NCBI GenBank assembly: GCA_031459615.1
Contig: JAVKIE010000004.1
Coordinates: 160,022-224,021, forward strand
Reading direction: 5' to 3'
DNA length: 64,000 bases
From: Calidihabitans tengchongensis
Lineage (GTDB): Bacteria > Sysuimicrobiota > Sysuimicrobiia > Sysuimicrobiales > Kaftiobacteriaceae
Numbering within the stretch: the stretch's first letter is position 1; the number at the start of each line of letters is the position of its first letter. A program made the position numbers and the translations under genes. Shown here piece by piece: positions 32,523 to 40,816 of the stretch. Below the pieces are notes generated by a model, which saw nothing but the letters and a program-made list of their open reading frames with translations, did not search any database and had not been told where the DNA came from.

Positions 32523-33230
32523 TTACGCCAGAAAACTCGTCATCAGCCGCTGCTCGAGTTCCTTGTGGACCTCGGAGAGGTCCTTGACCGTGTCCACCGC
32601 CCGCCAGTAGGCCCGGGATTTGAACGCCGCCAGCCGGCGCTCGCTGGCCAGGCGGGGGAAGGTGGAGTCCTCGTGGTCCCCCTGGTCGGGCAGCAGCGGC
32701 TCAATCTCCCGGGCCAGCACGTAGATGCCGGCGTTCACCCAGTAGGGCAGTTCCGGCTTCTCGTGAAAGGCCACAATGCGGTCTTCGTCGTCCACCTCCA
32801 CGATCCCGTAGGGGCTGATGAAGGGGGTGAGGACCACGGTGGCCACGCACCCGCTGGCCCGGTGGGTCTGGAGGAGGGGTTTGATCCGCACATTGGTGAT
32901 GATGTCGCCGTTGGTGGCCAGGCAGATGTCCTCGCCCTCGCCCACCAGGCCCAGGGCCATCTTCAGGGCGCCCCCCCGACCCAGGGGCTGCGACTCCACC
33001 GCGTAGCGGATCCGCACCCCCCACTTCTCGCCGGTCCCGAAGTAGTCCTGGATCACCTCATGGCGGTAGCCGCAGGCGATGATGATGTCGGTCACGCCCT
33101 GGGTCTGCAGCCACTGGAGCTGGTAGCCGAGGATCGGGACACCCAGGACCTCCACCATGGGCTTGGGCCGGTCCGACGTGAATGGCCGCAGCCTCTCGCC
33201 CTTGCCTCCCGCCAGGATGATGGCGTACAT
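32523..33230 (-). CDS. Sugar-phosphate nucleotidyltransferase
   Basis: A 235-residue GT-A fold enzyme that activates a sugar phosphate to an NDP-sugar. It opens with IILAGGKGERLRPFTSDRPKPMVEV, containing the nucleotide-binding G-x-G-x-R and PKP motif; further features are YQLQWLQTQGVTDIIIACGY, QPLGRGGALKMAL and LATNGDII. It lacks the C-terminal beta-helix, like mannose-1-phosphate guanylyltransferase or RmlA short forms; the sugar is unknown. The ATG at 33230 follows GGAGGTGACGCA, so the longer upstream reading is rejected. It is divergent from hisS. Confidence 0.9.
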   Translation of the reverse strand: MYAIILAGGKGERLRPFTSDRPKPMVEVLGVPILGYQLQWLQTQGVTDIIIACGYRHEVIQDYFGTGEKWGVRIRYAVESQPLGRGGALKMALGLVGEGEDICLATNGDIITNVRIKPLLQTHRASGCVATVVLTPFISPYGIVEVDDEDRIVAFHEKPELPYWVNAGIYVLAREIEPLLPDQGDHEDSTFPRLASERRLAAFKSRAYWRAVDTVKDLSEVHKELEQRLMTSFLA

Positions 33231-33274
33231 TGCGTCACCTCCGGACGGCCCGTCCTGCGGCGGGCCGCAGTGCT

Positions 33275-33303
33275 TTGACAGCGCCGACACCTGCCAGTAT
33301 AAT
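33275..33303 (+). promoter_or_regulatory. Consensus housekeeping promoter of hisS-aspS
   Basis: TTGACA at 33275-33280 and TATAAT at 33298-33303, spaced by 17 bases, a perfect consensus. The transcript should begin near 33310, immediately before a long hairpin, giving a leader of about 85 bases. Confidence 0.93.
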
Positions 33304-33314
33304 CCATTCGAGCC

Positions 33315-33344
33315 GACTCCCGTCCCGGCTGCGGGGCGGGAGTC
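33315..33344 (+). promoter_or_regulatory. Leader hairpin of hisS mRNA
   Basis: A 13-bp stem (GACTCCCGTCCCG with CGGGGCGGGAGTC, one G-U pair) and GCTG loop lie within a few bases of the predicted 5' end. No histidine codon run or T-box motif is visible. It may stabilise the mRNA or act as part of a control element. Confidence 0.6.
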
Positions 33345-33394
33345 TCTGTGTGGCCGGCCAGGGCCGGTCCGATCCCGATATCGGTGGAGCCGTC

Positions 33395-34669
33395 ATGAAA
33401 GCCCCCCGGGGCATGCACGACATCCTGCCCGACGAGACCCCCCGCTGGCAGGCGCTGGAAGCCCTCATCCGGGAGTTTGCGGCCCGCTATGGCTACCGGG
33501 AGATCCGCACCCCGCCGGTGGAACACACCGAGGTGTTCCTGCGGACCGCGGGGGAGACGTCGGACATCGTGGAGCACGAAATGTACACCTTCACCGACCG
33601 CGGCGGGCGCAGCCTCACCCTGCGGCCGGAGGGAACCGCCGGGGTGGTCCGCGCCTACCTGGAGCACGGGATGGCCTCCTGGCCCCAGCCTGTGCGCCTG
33701 TACTACATCGCGCCCATGTTCCGCTACGACCGGCCCCAGAAGGGCCGCTACCGGCTGCACCACCAGTTCGGCGCCGAGGTGCTGGGCTCGGCCTCGCCCC
33801 TGGCCGACGTCGAGGTCCTCAGCCTGCCCATCCGGCTGGTCCAGGCCCTCGGGCTGACCGAGGTGGTGGTCCGCCTGAACAGCGTCGGCGATCCGGCCTG
33901 CCGCCCTGCCTACGTGGAGCGGCTGCGCGAGTACCTCCGCCCGCACCGGGACCGCCTGTGCGACGACTGCCGGCGCCGCCTGGAGGTCAACCCCCTGCGG
34001 GTCCTGGAGTGCCGCCAGGCGGGCTGCCAGGCGGTGGCCCGCGACGCCCCCCGCATCACCGACCACCTCTGCCCTGACTGCCGCGCCCACTTCGAGCAGG
34101 TCAAGGAGCTGTTCGGCCTGCTGCAGATTCCCTACGTCGAAGATCCCTTCATCGTCCGGGGGCTGGACTACTACACCCGCACCGCCGCCGAGGTGCACTC
34201 GGGCCGTCTGGGAGGAGCCCAGCACCAGGTCCTGGGCGGGGGACGCTACGACGGGCTGGCCCAGCAGCTGGGCGGACCCCCGGTGCCGGGGGTGGGGTTC
34301 GGCCTGGGGCTGGAGCGGCTGCTGCTGGTCCTGGAAGCAGAGGGTCTGGAGGTCCCCCGCGCCGCCGCCGCGGACGGGGTGGACGTGTACGTGGCCGCGG
34401 TGGGCGACGCGGCCGGACGGGAAGCGTTCCGGCTGCTGGACCGGCTGCGCACGGCGGGGCTGCGGGCGATGGGCGATGTGGGGGAGAGGGGGCTGCGGGC
34501 TCAGATGAAACAGGCCGACCGGGTGGGCGCCCGGTTCGCCGTCATCCTGGGCGACCAGGAGCTGGCGGAGCGGCGCGCCGGCGTCCGCGACATGCGCGCC
34601 GGCGCCCAGCAGGACGTGCCCCTGGACGATCTGGTGGCCCACCTGATGGCCGCCCGGCAGGCGCCATGA
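33395..34669 (+). CDS. hisS: Histidyl-tRNA synthetase
   Basis: A 424-residue class II synthetase that charges tRNA-His. Motif 1 region is RTPPVEHTEVFLRTAGETSD, motif 2 is FRYDRPQKGRYRLHHQFGAE, and the HisA/HisB signatures are RGLDYYTRTAAEV and GGGRYDGLAQQLGG. A C-x2-C ... C-x4-C pattern (CDDCRR, ECRQAGC, LCPDCRAH) in the insertion domain could bind zinc. The C-terminal anticodon domain follows from about residue 330. The ATG at 33395 fits the usual KAPRGMHDILP opening. It overlaps aspS by ATGA. Confidence 0.97.
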   Translation: MKAPRGMHDILPDETPRWQALEALIREFAARYGYREIRTPPVEHTEVFLRTAGETSDIVEHEMYTFTDRGGRSLTLRPEGTAGVVRAYLEHGMASWPQPVRLYYIAPMFRYDRPQKGRYRLHHQFGAEVLGSASPLADVEVLSLPIRLVQALGLTEVVVRLNSVGDPACRPAYVERLREYLRPHRDRLCDDCRRRLEVNPLRVLECRQAGCQAVARDAPRITDHLCPDCRAHFEQVKELFGLLQIPYVEDPFIVRGLDYYTRTAAEVHSGRLGGAQHQVLGGGRYDGLAQQLGGPPVPGVGFGLGLERLLLVLEAEGLEVPRAAAADGVDVYVAAVGDAAGREAFRLLDRLRTAGLRAMGDVGERGLRAQMKQADRVGARFAVILGDQELAERRAGVRDMRAGAQQDVPLDDLVAHLMAARQAP

Positions 34670-36000
34670 CCGTGAACGCCCCGACCCTGCCCCGGGTCCT
34701 GATCCGCGACCTGCGCCAGCACGTGGGCCGGACGGTGCGCGTCTGCGGATGGGTACGGGCCATCCGGGACCAGAAGCGCGTCCAGTTCCTGATCCTCCGG
34801 GACCACACGGGGCTGGCCCAGGTGACCGTGGAGCGCTCTGTGGAGCACGCCGCCCTCAATGCCGCCATCAGCGGCCTGACCCGCGAGTCGGCGGTGGCGG
34901 TGGTCGGGGTGGTGGAGGAGAACCCCATCGTCAAACTGGGCGGGGTGGAGATCCGCCTGCGGGACCTGACGGTCCACGGCCTGGCCGACCGGATCCTGCC
35001 CCTCGATCCTTCGGGGGCGGAGGAGCCCAACCCCGACGTCCGCCTGAACTGGCGCTTTCTGGACCTGCGCCGCCCCGAGAACCTGCTCATCTTCCAGGTG
35101 CAGACGGTGGTGGAGCACGCCATGCGCGAGTACTGGATCCGGGAGGGGTTCCTGGAGATCCACTCGCCCAAACTCATGGGCAGCGCCAGCGAGTCCGGGG
35201 CGGAGCTGTTCGAGCTGTCGTACTTCGGCCGGCCGGCGTACCTGGCCCAGTCCCCCCAGTTCTACAAGCAGATGGCCATGGCGGCCGGCTTCGACCGCGT
35301 GTTCGAGATCGGGCCGGCCTTCCGGGCCGACCCGTCGTTCACTCCCCGCCACGCCACCGAGTTCACCAGCGTGGACGTGGAGATGTCCTGGATCGACTCC
35401 CACGAGGACGTCATGGCGTTCGAGGAGCGGTGGCTGCAGTACGTCCTGCAGGTCACCCGCGACCGCCTGGGGGAGGCCATCCACCGGACCTTCGGCGTGG
35501 AGGTGGTGGTGCCGTCGGTCCCGTTTCCCCGCATCCCCCTGGAGGAGGCCCTGCGCATCGTGGCCCGCCGCGGCCACACCCCCCAGCGGCCCGACCTGGA
35601 CCCCGCGGGGGAACGACTGCTGGGGGAGTACGCCGTGCGGGAGCTGGGACACCCCTTTGTCTTCGTCACCGACTACCCGGCCGAGGTCCGGCCTTTCTAC
35701 CACATGCGCCACCCCGACCGGCCATCCCTGACCCGGAGCTTCGACCTCCTGTGGAACGGCGTGGAGGTCACCACCGGCGCTCAGCGGGAGCACCGCTACG
35801 AGATCCTGGTGGCCCAGGCCCGGGAGAAGGGCCTCAGCCTGGAGCCGCTGCAGTTCTACCTGGACTTCTTCCGCTACGGCTGCCCGCCCCACGGGGGGTT
35901 CGGGTTCGGCCTGGCGCGCATGCTGATGATCCTGCTGGGCCAGCCCAGCATCCGGGAGGTCACGTTCATCTACCGCGGGCCCACCAGGCTGTATCCGTAG
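34666..36000 (+). CDS. aspS: Aspartyl-tRNA synthetase, short archaeal type (probably non-discriminating)
   Basis: A 444-residue class II enzyme. An OB-fold anticodon domain (about 17-110, with VRVCGWVRAIRDQKRVQF) is followed by motif 1, motif 2 (FRADPSFTPRHATEFTSVDVEMSW region) and motif 3 (GFGFGLARMLMILLG). It lacks the GAD insertion of bacterial AspRS (about 590 residues) and carries the archaeal/eukaryotic MGSASESGAELFEL segment. Such enzymes often charge both tRNA-Asp and tRNA-Asn, with GatCAB amidation. Pairing with hisS is a bacterial habit, so the archaeal-type gene seems to have replaced the bacterial one in place (inference). Confidence 0.93.
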   Translation: MTVNAPTLPRVLIRDLRQHVGRTVRVCGWVRAIRDQKRVQFLILRDHTGLAQVTVERSVEHAALNAAISGLTRESAVAVVGVVEENPIVKLGGVEIRLRDLTVHGLADRILPLDPSGAEEPNPDVRLNWRFLDLRRPENLLIFQVQTVVEHAMREYWIREGFLEIHSPKLMGSASESGAELFELSYFGRPAYLAQSPQFYKQMAMAAGFDRVFEIGPAFRADPSFTPRHATEFTSVDVEMSWIDSHEDVMAFEERWLQYVLQVTRDRLGEAIHRTFGVEVVVPSVPFPRIPLEEALRIVARRGHTPQRPDLDPAGERLLGEYAVRELGHPFVFVTDYPAEVRPFYHMRHPDRPSLTRSFDLLWNGVEVTTGAQREHRYEILVAQAREKGLSLEPLQFYLDFFRYGCPPHGGFGFGLARMLMILLGQPSIREVTFIYRGPTRLYP

Positions 36001-36091
36001 GGAAAAGGGAAGAGGGAAGAAGGAAGAGGGAAGAAGGAAGAGGGGAAGTGCCTTCAGCCTTCGACCTTCAACGTCCAACCTTCAACGTCGG
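36001..36091. repeat. Purine-rich tandem repeats followed by 8-bp CTTCAACG-like units
   Basis: 36001-36048 consists of GGGAAGA/GGAAGAG units, starting right at the aspS stop codon. 36056-36091 holds TTCAACG/CCAACC units resembling those at 310-345 and 16947-16977. The region lies between two convergent genes. Confidence 0.6.
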
Positions 36092-36400
36092 TTCCCCCCG
36101 GGGCGGGGCTTGCGCCCGGGGGGCGCCGGGGGTACGATACGGGTGGACGCGGGGTCCTGCCGTGCGCGTGTGGGTCACACGTTCCGACCCAACACTCATG
36201 ACACCGGGAGCCCGCCTCTGACCGTGGACGACAGGCCTCCCGCCCCGGTGGGCGGCTTGGGGACGTCGGAAGCGGCCAGGAGGGCACCCACCTGTTGAGA
36301 GACAGGATCGGGAACGGCGACCCGACGGCACGGCGGGAGGATGGGGCGAGGGGGACGCGGCGGTGGCCACGTCCCCCTCGCGGTCTTCCAGGATGAGGCC
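36092..36400. other. Gene-free stretch between aspS and HU gene
   Basis: About 310 bases of GC-rich sequence. A weak -10-like TACGAT occurs near 36133 with no good start after it; short open frames lack ribosome sites and homology. Only the hairpin at 36349-36378 stands out. Confidence 0.5.
36349..36378 (-). terminator. Hairpin downstream of the HU gene
   Basis: AGGGGGACG and CGTCCCCCT form a perfect 9-bp stem around a 12-base loop, 22 bases past the HU stop codon. No T run follows in the direction of HU transcription, so an intrinsic terminator is possible but unproven. Confidence 0.45.
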
Positions 36401-36691
36401 TTACTTCTCGCTGCCGAGGATGGCCTCCTTGGCCACCTTGCTGATGCGGAAGCGGACGACCCTCTTGGCGGGGATGCGGATCGGTTCGCCGGTCTGCGGA
36501 TTGCGCCCCATGCGCGCCTTCCGGTTCACCACCACCAGCTTTCCCAGTCCGGGGAGGGTGAACGAGTTCTTCGCCTCGCGGTAGGCCAGCTGGGCCAGCT
36601 CGTCCAGAAACGCCATGGCGGTCTTGCGGGGGACGTCCAGCTTGTCGGCCAGATACTCGGCGATCTTGGCCTTGGTCATCGACTTGGGCAT
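36401..36691 (-). CDS. hup: HU family DNA-binding protein
   Basis: A 96-residue nucleoid protein. The N-terminal helices (MTKAKIAEYLADKL) form the dimer base and the arm carries GRNPQTGEPIRIPA, the HU/IHF signature, with the intercalating Pro. The sequence fits HU rather than IHF. The ATG is preceded by AGGAGGGG. It is divergent from rarA and faces aspS across a 400-base gene-free region. Confidence 0.95.
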   Translation of the reverse strand: MPKSMTKAKIAEYLADKLDVPRKTAMAFLDELAQLAYREAKNSFTLPGLGKLVVVNRKARMGRNPQTGEPIRIPAKRVVRFRISKVAKEAILGSEK

Positions 36692-36835
36692 GCGCACCCC
36701 TCCTGACTCAGTGTCGGTCACCCGCGTCCAGTCCGGATGCGGGATTTCCGCACCCCGCCTGATTTTCCTGCCCCCGGCCCCGGCCCCGGGCGCGGCCGGG
36801 CGGGGTGTGCTACGATCACTGGCGGGGTGAGGCCG

Positions 36836-38179
36836 GTGGAGCTGTTCCGGCAGGACGAGCGGGACCGGGTACCGGCGGACGCGCCCCTGGCCGCCCGGAT
36901 GCGTCCCCGCACCCTGGACGAGTTCGTGGGGCAGGAGCACCTGGTGGGCCCGGGCCGGGTCCTGCGGGAGGCCATCGAGCGGGACGCACTCACCTCCCTG
37001 ATCCTGTACGGCCCCCCCGGCACCGGCAAGACCTCCCTGGCCCACATCATCGCCCGGGCCACCCGCTCGGAGGTCGAGCAGGTCAACGCCGTCACCGCCG
37101 GCGTGGCCGATCTCAAGGAGGTCATCGCCCGCGCCCGCGACCGCCGGGCGCTGTACGGCCGGCGCACCATCCTGTTCATCGACGAGATTCACCGCTTCAA
37201 CAAGGCCCAGCAGGACGTGCTGCTTCCCCACGTGGAAGACGGCACCGTCATCCTCATCGGGGCCACCACCGAGAACCCCTTCTACGAGGTCACCCCGACC
37301 CTGGTGTCGCGCTCCCGGGTTCTCCGGCTGGAGCCGCTCTCGGAGGACCACATCCGCACCCTGCTGCTTCGGGCGGTGCGGGATTCCGAACGCGGGCTGG
37401 GCGCCCTGCGGGTGGAGGTGGATGACGACGCCCTGTCCCACCTGGCGGCCGCCAGCAACGGCGACGCCCGGGTGGCCCTCAACGCCCTGGAGGTTGCGGC
37501 GCTGGCGACGCCGCCCGACGCCCGGGGGGTGCGCCGCGTCACCCTGCGGGCCGCCCAGGACGCCACCCAGCACCGGGCTCTGGTGTACGACCGCGAGGGT
37601 GACGCCCACTACGACCACATCTCGGCGTTCATCAAGAGCCTGCGCGGCTCCGACCCCGACGCGGCGGTGTACTGGCTGGCCCGCATGCTGGCGGCGGGGG
37701 AGGACCCCCGGTTCATCGCCCGGCGCATGGTGATCCACGCCGCCGAAGACGTGGGCCTGGCCGATCCCCTCGCGCTGGTGGTGGCCACGGCGGCGGCGCA
37801 TGCGGTGGAGTTCGTGGGCCTGCCGGAGGCCCAGATTCCCATGGCCGAGGCGGCCATCTACATCGCCACCGCCCCCAAGAGCAACGCCGTCGTCCGCGCC
37901 ATCGGCGCGGCGATGCGGGACGTACGCGAGCGCCGCGCCGAGCCCGTGCCCGTCCACCTGCGGGACAGCAGTCACCCCCAGGCAGCCCGGGTTCTGGGTC
38001 ACGGCCACGGCTACCAGTACCCCCACGACCACCCGGAGGGTTTCGTGCCGCAGACCTACATGCCCGAGGCCGTCGCCGGCCGCACCTACTACGAACCGAC
38101 GTCCCGGGGGTATGAGGCCGAGGTGCGCCGCCGCCTGCAGGCCTGGTGGAAGGGCCTGAAGTCCTACGCCCCCGAGTGA
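36836..38179 (+). CDS. rarA: Replication-associated recombination protein RarA (MgsA) AAA ATPase
   Basis: A 447-residue clamp-loader-like ATPase acting at stalled forks. Walker A is LYGPPGTGKTSLAH, Walker B ILFIDEIHRFNKAQQD, sensor 1 IGATTENPFYEV, and the arginine region SRSRVLRLEPL; the C-terminal MgsA domain shows AVYWLARMLAAGEDPRFIARR and HAAEDVGLADP. The GTG at 36836 gives VELF, matching the usual MDLF start, and follows GGTGAGG; a GTG at 36827 is an alternative. A TACGAT box at 36811 may be its -10. Confidence 0.94.
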   Translation: MELFRQDERDRVPADAPLAARMRPRTLDEFVGQEHLVGPGRVLREAIERDALTSLILYGPPGTGKTSLAHIIARATRSEVEQVNAVTAGVADLKEVIARARDRRALYGRRTILFIDEIHRFNKAQQDVLLPHVEDGTVILIGATTENPFYEVTPTLVSRSRVLRLEPLSEDHIRTLLLRAVRDSERGLGALRVEVDDDALSHLAAASNGDARVALNALEVAALATPPDARGVRRVTLRAAQDATQHRALVYDREGDAHYDHISAFIKSLRGSDPDAAVYWLARMLAAGEDPRFIARRMVIHAAEDVGLADPLALVVATAAAHAVEFVGLPEAQIPMAEAAIYIATAPKSNAVVRAIGAAMRDVRERRAEPVPVHLRDSSHPQAARVLGHGHGYQYPHDHPEGFVPQTYMPEAVAGRTYYEPTSRGYEAEVRRRLQAWWKGLKSYAPE

Positions 38180-38299
38180 GCCTCGCATCGCCTCCGTCCG
38201 AAGCGACTGCCAGACCACGACAAAGATCCGGGATCCGAGAGCCTCTCCCTCGGACCCCGTGGTCGCGTGTCCGCGCTTTCGCGCACCGTCGTTTGCGCG

Positions 38300-38305
38300 T
38301 ATGAT
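38300..38305 (+). promoter_or_regulatory. -10 element for a near-leaderless mnmA transcript
   Basis: TATGAT lies 9 bases before the mnmA ATG, with TTTCGC 17 bases upstream as a weak -35. The transcript would start only a few bases before the ATG and there is no ribosome site. Confidence 0.5.
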
Positions 38306-38314
38306 AGGGTCGCC

Positions 38315-39421
38315 ATGGGTCGGTGGGTCGTCGCCATGAGCGGCGGCGTGGACAGTTCGGTGGCGGCCGCGCTGCTGGCGGCCCAGGGCCACGAGGTGGT
38401 GGGGGTGACCCTGAACCTGTGGCCCGCGTGGCTGCCCGAGCCCGACGACGCCTTTCGGGCCTGCTGCGGGGTCGCGGCCGTGGAGGACGCCCGGGCGGTC
38501 GCCCGCCGCCTGGGCATCCGCCACTATGTCCTCAACATGCGCGAGGAGTTCGAGAGGGAGGTCATCGCCCGCTTCGCCGACGAGTACGCCCGCGGCCGCA
38601 CCCCCAACCCCTGCATCGCCTGCAACCAGGCCATCAAGTTCTCCCTGCTGCTGGCCCGGGCCGAGGCCCTGGGGATGGACGGTGTCGCCACCGGCCACTA
38701 CGCCCGGGTGGATCGCGACCCGTCCACCGGCCGCTACGTGCTCCGGCGGGGGCGCGACCCCCGCAAGGATCAGTCCTACGTGCTGTACGGCCTCACCCAG
38801 GCCCAGCTGGCCCGGGTGCGCTTCCCCCTGGGAGAGATGACCAAGGAGCAGACCCGGTCCCTGGCCCGGCAGTTCGGCCTGCCCGTCGCCGACAAGCCCG
38901 ACAGCCAGGAGATCTGCTTCGTCCCCCGGGGGTCGTACGCCGAGGTGGTGGGGAGGCTGCGGCCCCAGGCGCTGCACCCCGGACCGATCGTGGATACGTC
39001 CGGGCGCGTGGTGGGCCAGCACCGGGGCATCGGGCGGTACACGGTGGGCCAGCGGCGAGGCCTGGGCGTCGCCGGGGGGCCGGCGCGCTACGTGGTCGCC
39101 ATCGACGCCTCGCGCAACGCCGTGGTGGTGGGAGGGCCCGACGACCTCCAGGCGGACGGGCTGGTGGCCTCCGACGTCAACTGGGTGGCGGTGGAGGGCC
39201 TGGATGCTCCGCGGCGCGTGGAAGTCCGGGTGCGCCACGGCGGCCAGGACATCACTGCGGAGGCCGTCCCCGGCCCTGAGGCGGGGCAGGTGACCGTGCG
39301 CTTCAGCCGGCCGCAGCGCGCCCCCTCGCCCGGTCAGGCGGCGGTCTTCTACGACGGGGACATCGTCCTGGGCGGGGGCACCATCGACACCGTGCACCTC
39401 CGCGCCGCCCTGCCTGTCTAG
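38315..39421 (+). CDS. mnmA: tRNA-specific 2-thiouridylase MnmA
   Basis: A 368-residue enzyme that thiolates U34 of tRNA-Lys, Glu and Gln. The PP-loop is VVAMSGGVDSSVAAALL; the catalytic cysteines fit NPCIACNQAIKF and DSQEICFVP; the tRNA-binding central domain contains GIGRYTVGQRRGLG, followed by a beta-barrel. The ATG at 38315 is set by homology; no Shine-Dalgarno is seen. The sulfur donor (a cysteine desulfurase) is not adjacent, unlike in many bacteria. Confidence 0.95.
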   Translation: MGRWVVAMSGGVDSSVAAALLAAQGHEVVGVTLNLWPAWLPEPDDAFRACCGVAAVEDARAVARRLGIRHYVLNMREEFEREVIARFADEYARGRTPNPCIACNQAIKFSLLLARAEALGMDGVATGHYARVDRDPSTGRYVLRRGRDPRKDQSYVLYGLTQAQLARVRFPLGEMTKEQTRSLARQFGLPVADKPDSQEICFVPRGSYAEVVGRLRPQALHPGPIVDTSGRVVGQHRGIGRYTVGQRRGLGVAGGPARYVVAIDASRNAVVVGGPDDLQADGLVASDVNWVAVEGLDAPRRVEVRVRHGGQDITAEAVPGPEAGQVTVRFSRPQRAPSPGQAAVFYDGDIVLGGGTIDTVHLRAALPV

Positions 39422-39502
39422 ACGTCTGTCCGTGGCCGGGGCCGGGCACCCCAGTCATCGCGAGCGCGTCCGGGGGTCCGCGGGAGCCCCGCCGATTCAA
39501 CG

Positions 39503-40816
39503 GTGCTGACGCTGCGTCGCCTGACCTGCGTGGCCATCCTGGCGGCCGTCGAGGTCGCCGCGGTGGGCCCGGCCGGCCTGGCCGGCCCGCCCGCGGACCT
39601 CGCCGGCGTCCTCGTCCGGGAGACCGCCGTCCTGATCCGCGACCACGCCCTGTCCCCGCCCCCCGAGCACGCGGTCCTGGCCCAGGCGCTGGCCGCCGCC
39701 AGCCGCTCCCTGCCCGCCGGCCCGTCGCGGACCCAGCCGCCTGGTCTGAGCGGAGATCCCGAACGGGACCTCGACGCGGTGGCCGCCTACGTCCAGGCCG
39801 TGGTGACCCTGGCTCCCCGGGATGCGGAACGGATCCTGGCGGCGGTCCTGCGGGCGATGGTCCGGACCGCGGACGACGCTCAGGGCGCTGTCTTTCCCCC
39901 GTCCGAGTTCGCCCTGTACATGCGGGACCTCCGCGGGGAGACCAGCGGCGTGGGCGTCCAGGTGGAGAGGGTCGGCGGAGAGATCACGGTCCTGGACGTC
40001 ACGCCCGGGGGTCCCGCGGACCGGGCCGGCATCCGCCCCGGGGACGTCCTGATGGCGGTGGATGACAGGCCCACCGCCTCCGAGACCGCCGACCAGACGG
40101 CCGCCCGGCTTCGCGGGCCGGCGGGGAGCTCCGTGGTGGTGACGGTGCGGACCGGGCCTGCCGAGCCCCGGGTCGTCGCGCTGCGGCGGGAGGTGGTGCG
40201 GGAGGCGCCGGTGCGCTGGCGCATGGTCGACAGCCGCATCGGCTACCTGCGCCTGCTGGAGTTCACCGAAGGGGCGGGGGTCGACACCGACCGGGCGCTG
40301 CTGCGCCTGCTGGCCGCCGGGGCCAATGGGGTGATCGTGGACCTGCGGGACAATTCCGGGGGATGGCTGGATGAGGCGGTGGCGGTGGCCAGCCTCTTTC
40401 TCGCCGATGGCATCGTGGCCATGGAGCACAGCCGCGACGCCCTCACCCCGCTGCCGGTGACGCCCGGGGCCCGGCGGTTCGCGGGTCCTGTGGTGGTGCT
40501 GGTCAACCTGTTTTCGGCCAGCGCCGCGGAGATCGTGGCGGGGGCCCTGCAGGACGAGGGCGTGCCGCTGGTGGGCTCCCGGACATTCGGCAAATCCACC
40601 GTCCAGACCATCTTTCCCCTCCGCGACGGGTGGGGAGTGCGCCTGACCACCGCCCGATACTACACCCGCCGGGGCCGGTCCATTGACCGGGAGGGCCTGA
40701 CCCCCGATGTTCCGGTGCCCATGGGCGATGCGCCCATCGGCAGCCCCCGGGATCTTCCGGCGGAGCGGGCGCTGGTGGTGCTGCGGGCCATCCTGGCGGG
40801 GAGGCGGGGGCCGTGA
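39503..40816 (+). CDS. S41-family C-terminal processing protease
   Basis: A 437-residue exported serine protease. A hydrophobic N-terminal signal segment (about 5-27) is followed by a helical region, a PDZ domain (about 145-225, with VLDVTPGGPADRAGIRPGDVLMAVDD) and the S41 catalytic core: VDLRDNSGGWLDEAV, Ser340 in NLFSASAAEIVAGAL, and Lys364 in RTFGKSTVQ, the Ser-Lys dyad of CtpA. It acts on the C-termini of envelope proteins (family knowledge). It starts with GTG and overlaps the next gene by GTGA. Confidence 0.9.
   Translation: MLTLRRLTCVAILAAVEVAAVGPAGLAGPPADLAGVLVRETAVLIRDHALSPPPEHAVLAQALAAASRSLPAGPSRTQPPGLSGDPERDLDAVAAYVQAVVTLAPRDAERILAAVLRAMVRTADDAQGAVFPPSEFALYMRDLRGETSGVGVQVERVGGEITVLDVTPGGPADRAGIRPGDVLMAVDDRPTASETADQTAARLRGPAGSSVVVTVRTGPAEPRVVALRREVVREAPVRWRMVDSRIGYLRLLEFTEGAGVDTDRALLRLLAAGANGVIVDLRDNSGGWLDEAVAVASLFLADGIVAMEHSRDALTPLPVTPGARRFAGPVVVLVNLFSASAAEIVAGALQDEGVPLVGSRTFGKSTVQTIFPLRDGWGVRLTTARYYTRRGRSIDREGLTPDVPVPMGDAPIGSPRDLPAERALVVLRAILAGRRGP

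Noticed and set aside
33304..33394. T-box riboswitch in the hisS leader
   Set aside because: The leader is only about 85 bases, with no specifier loop, T-box sequence or terminator/antiterminator pair visible.
36737..39397. Reverse-strand frame running from mnmA into the HU gene
   Set aside because: Only its last 96 residues, from the ATG at 36691, are HU; the rest mirrors rarA and mnmA.
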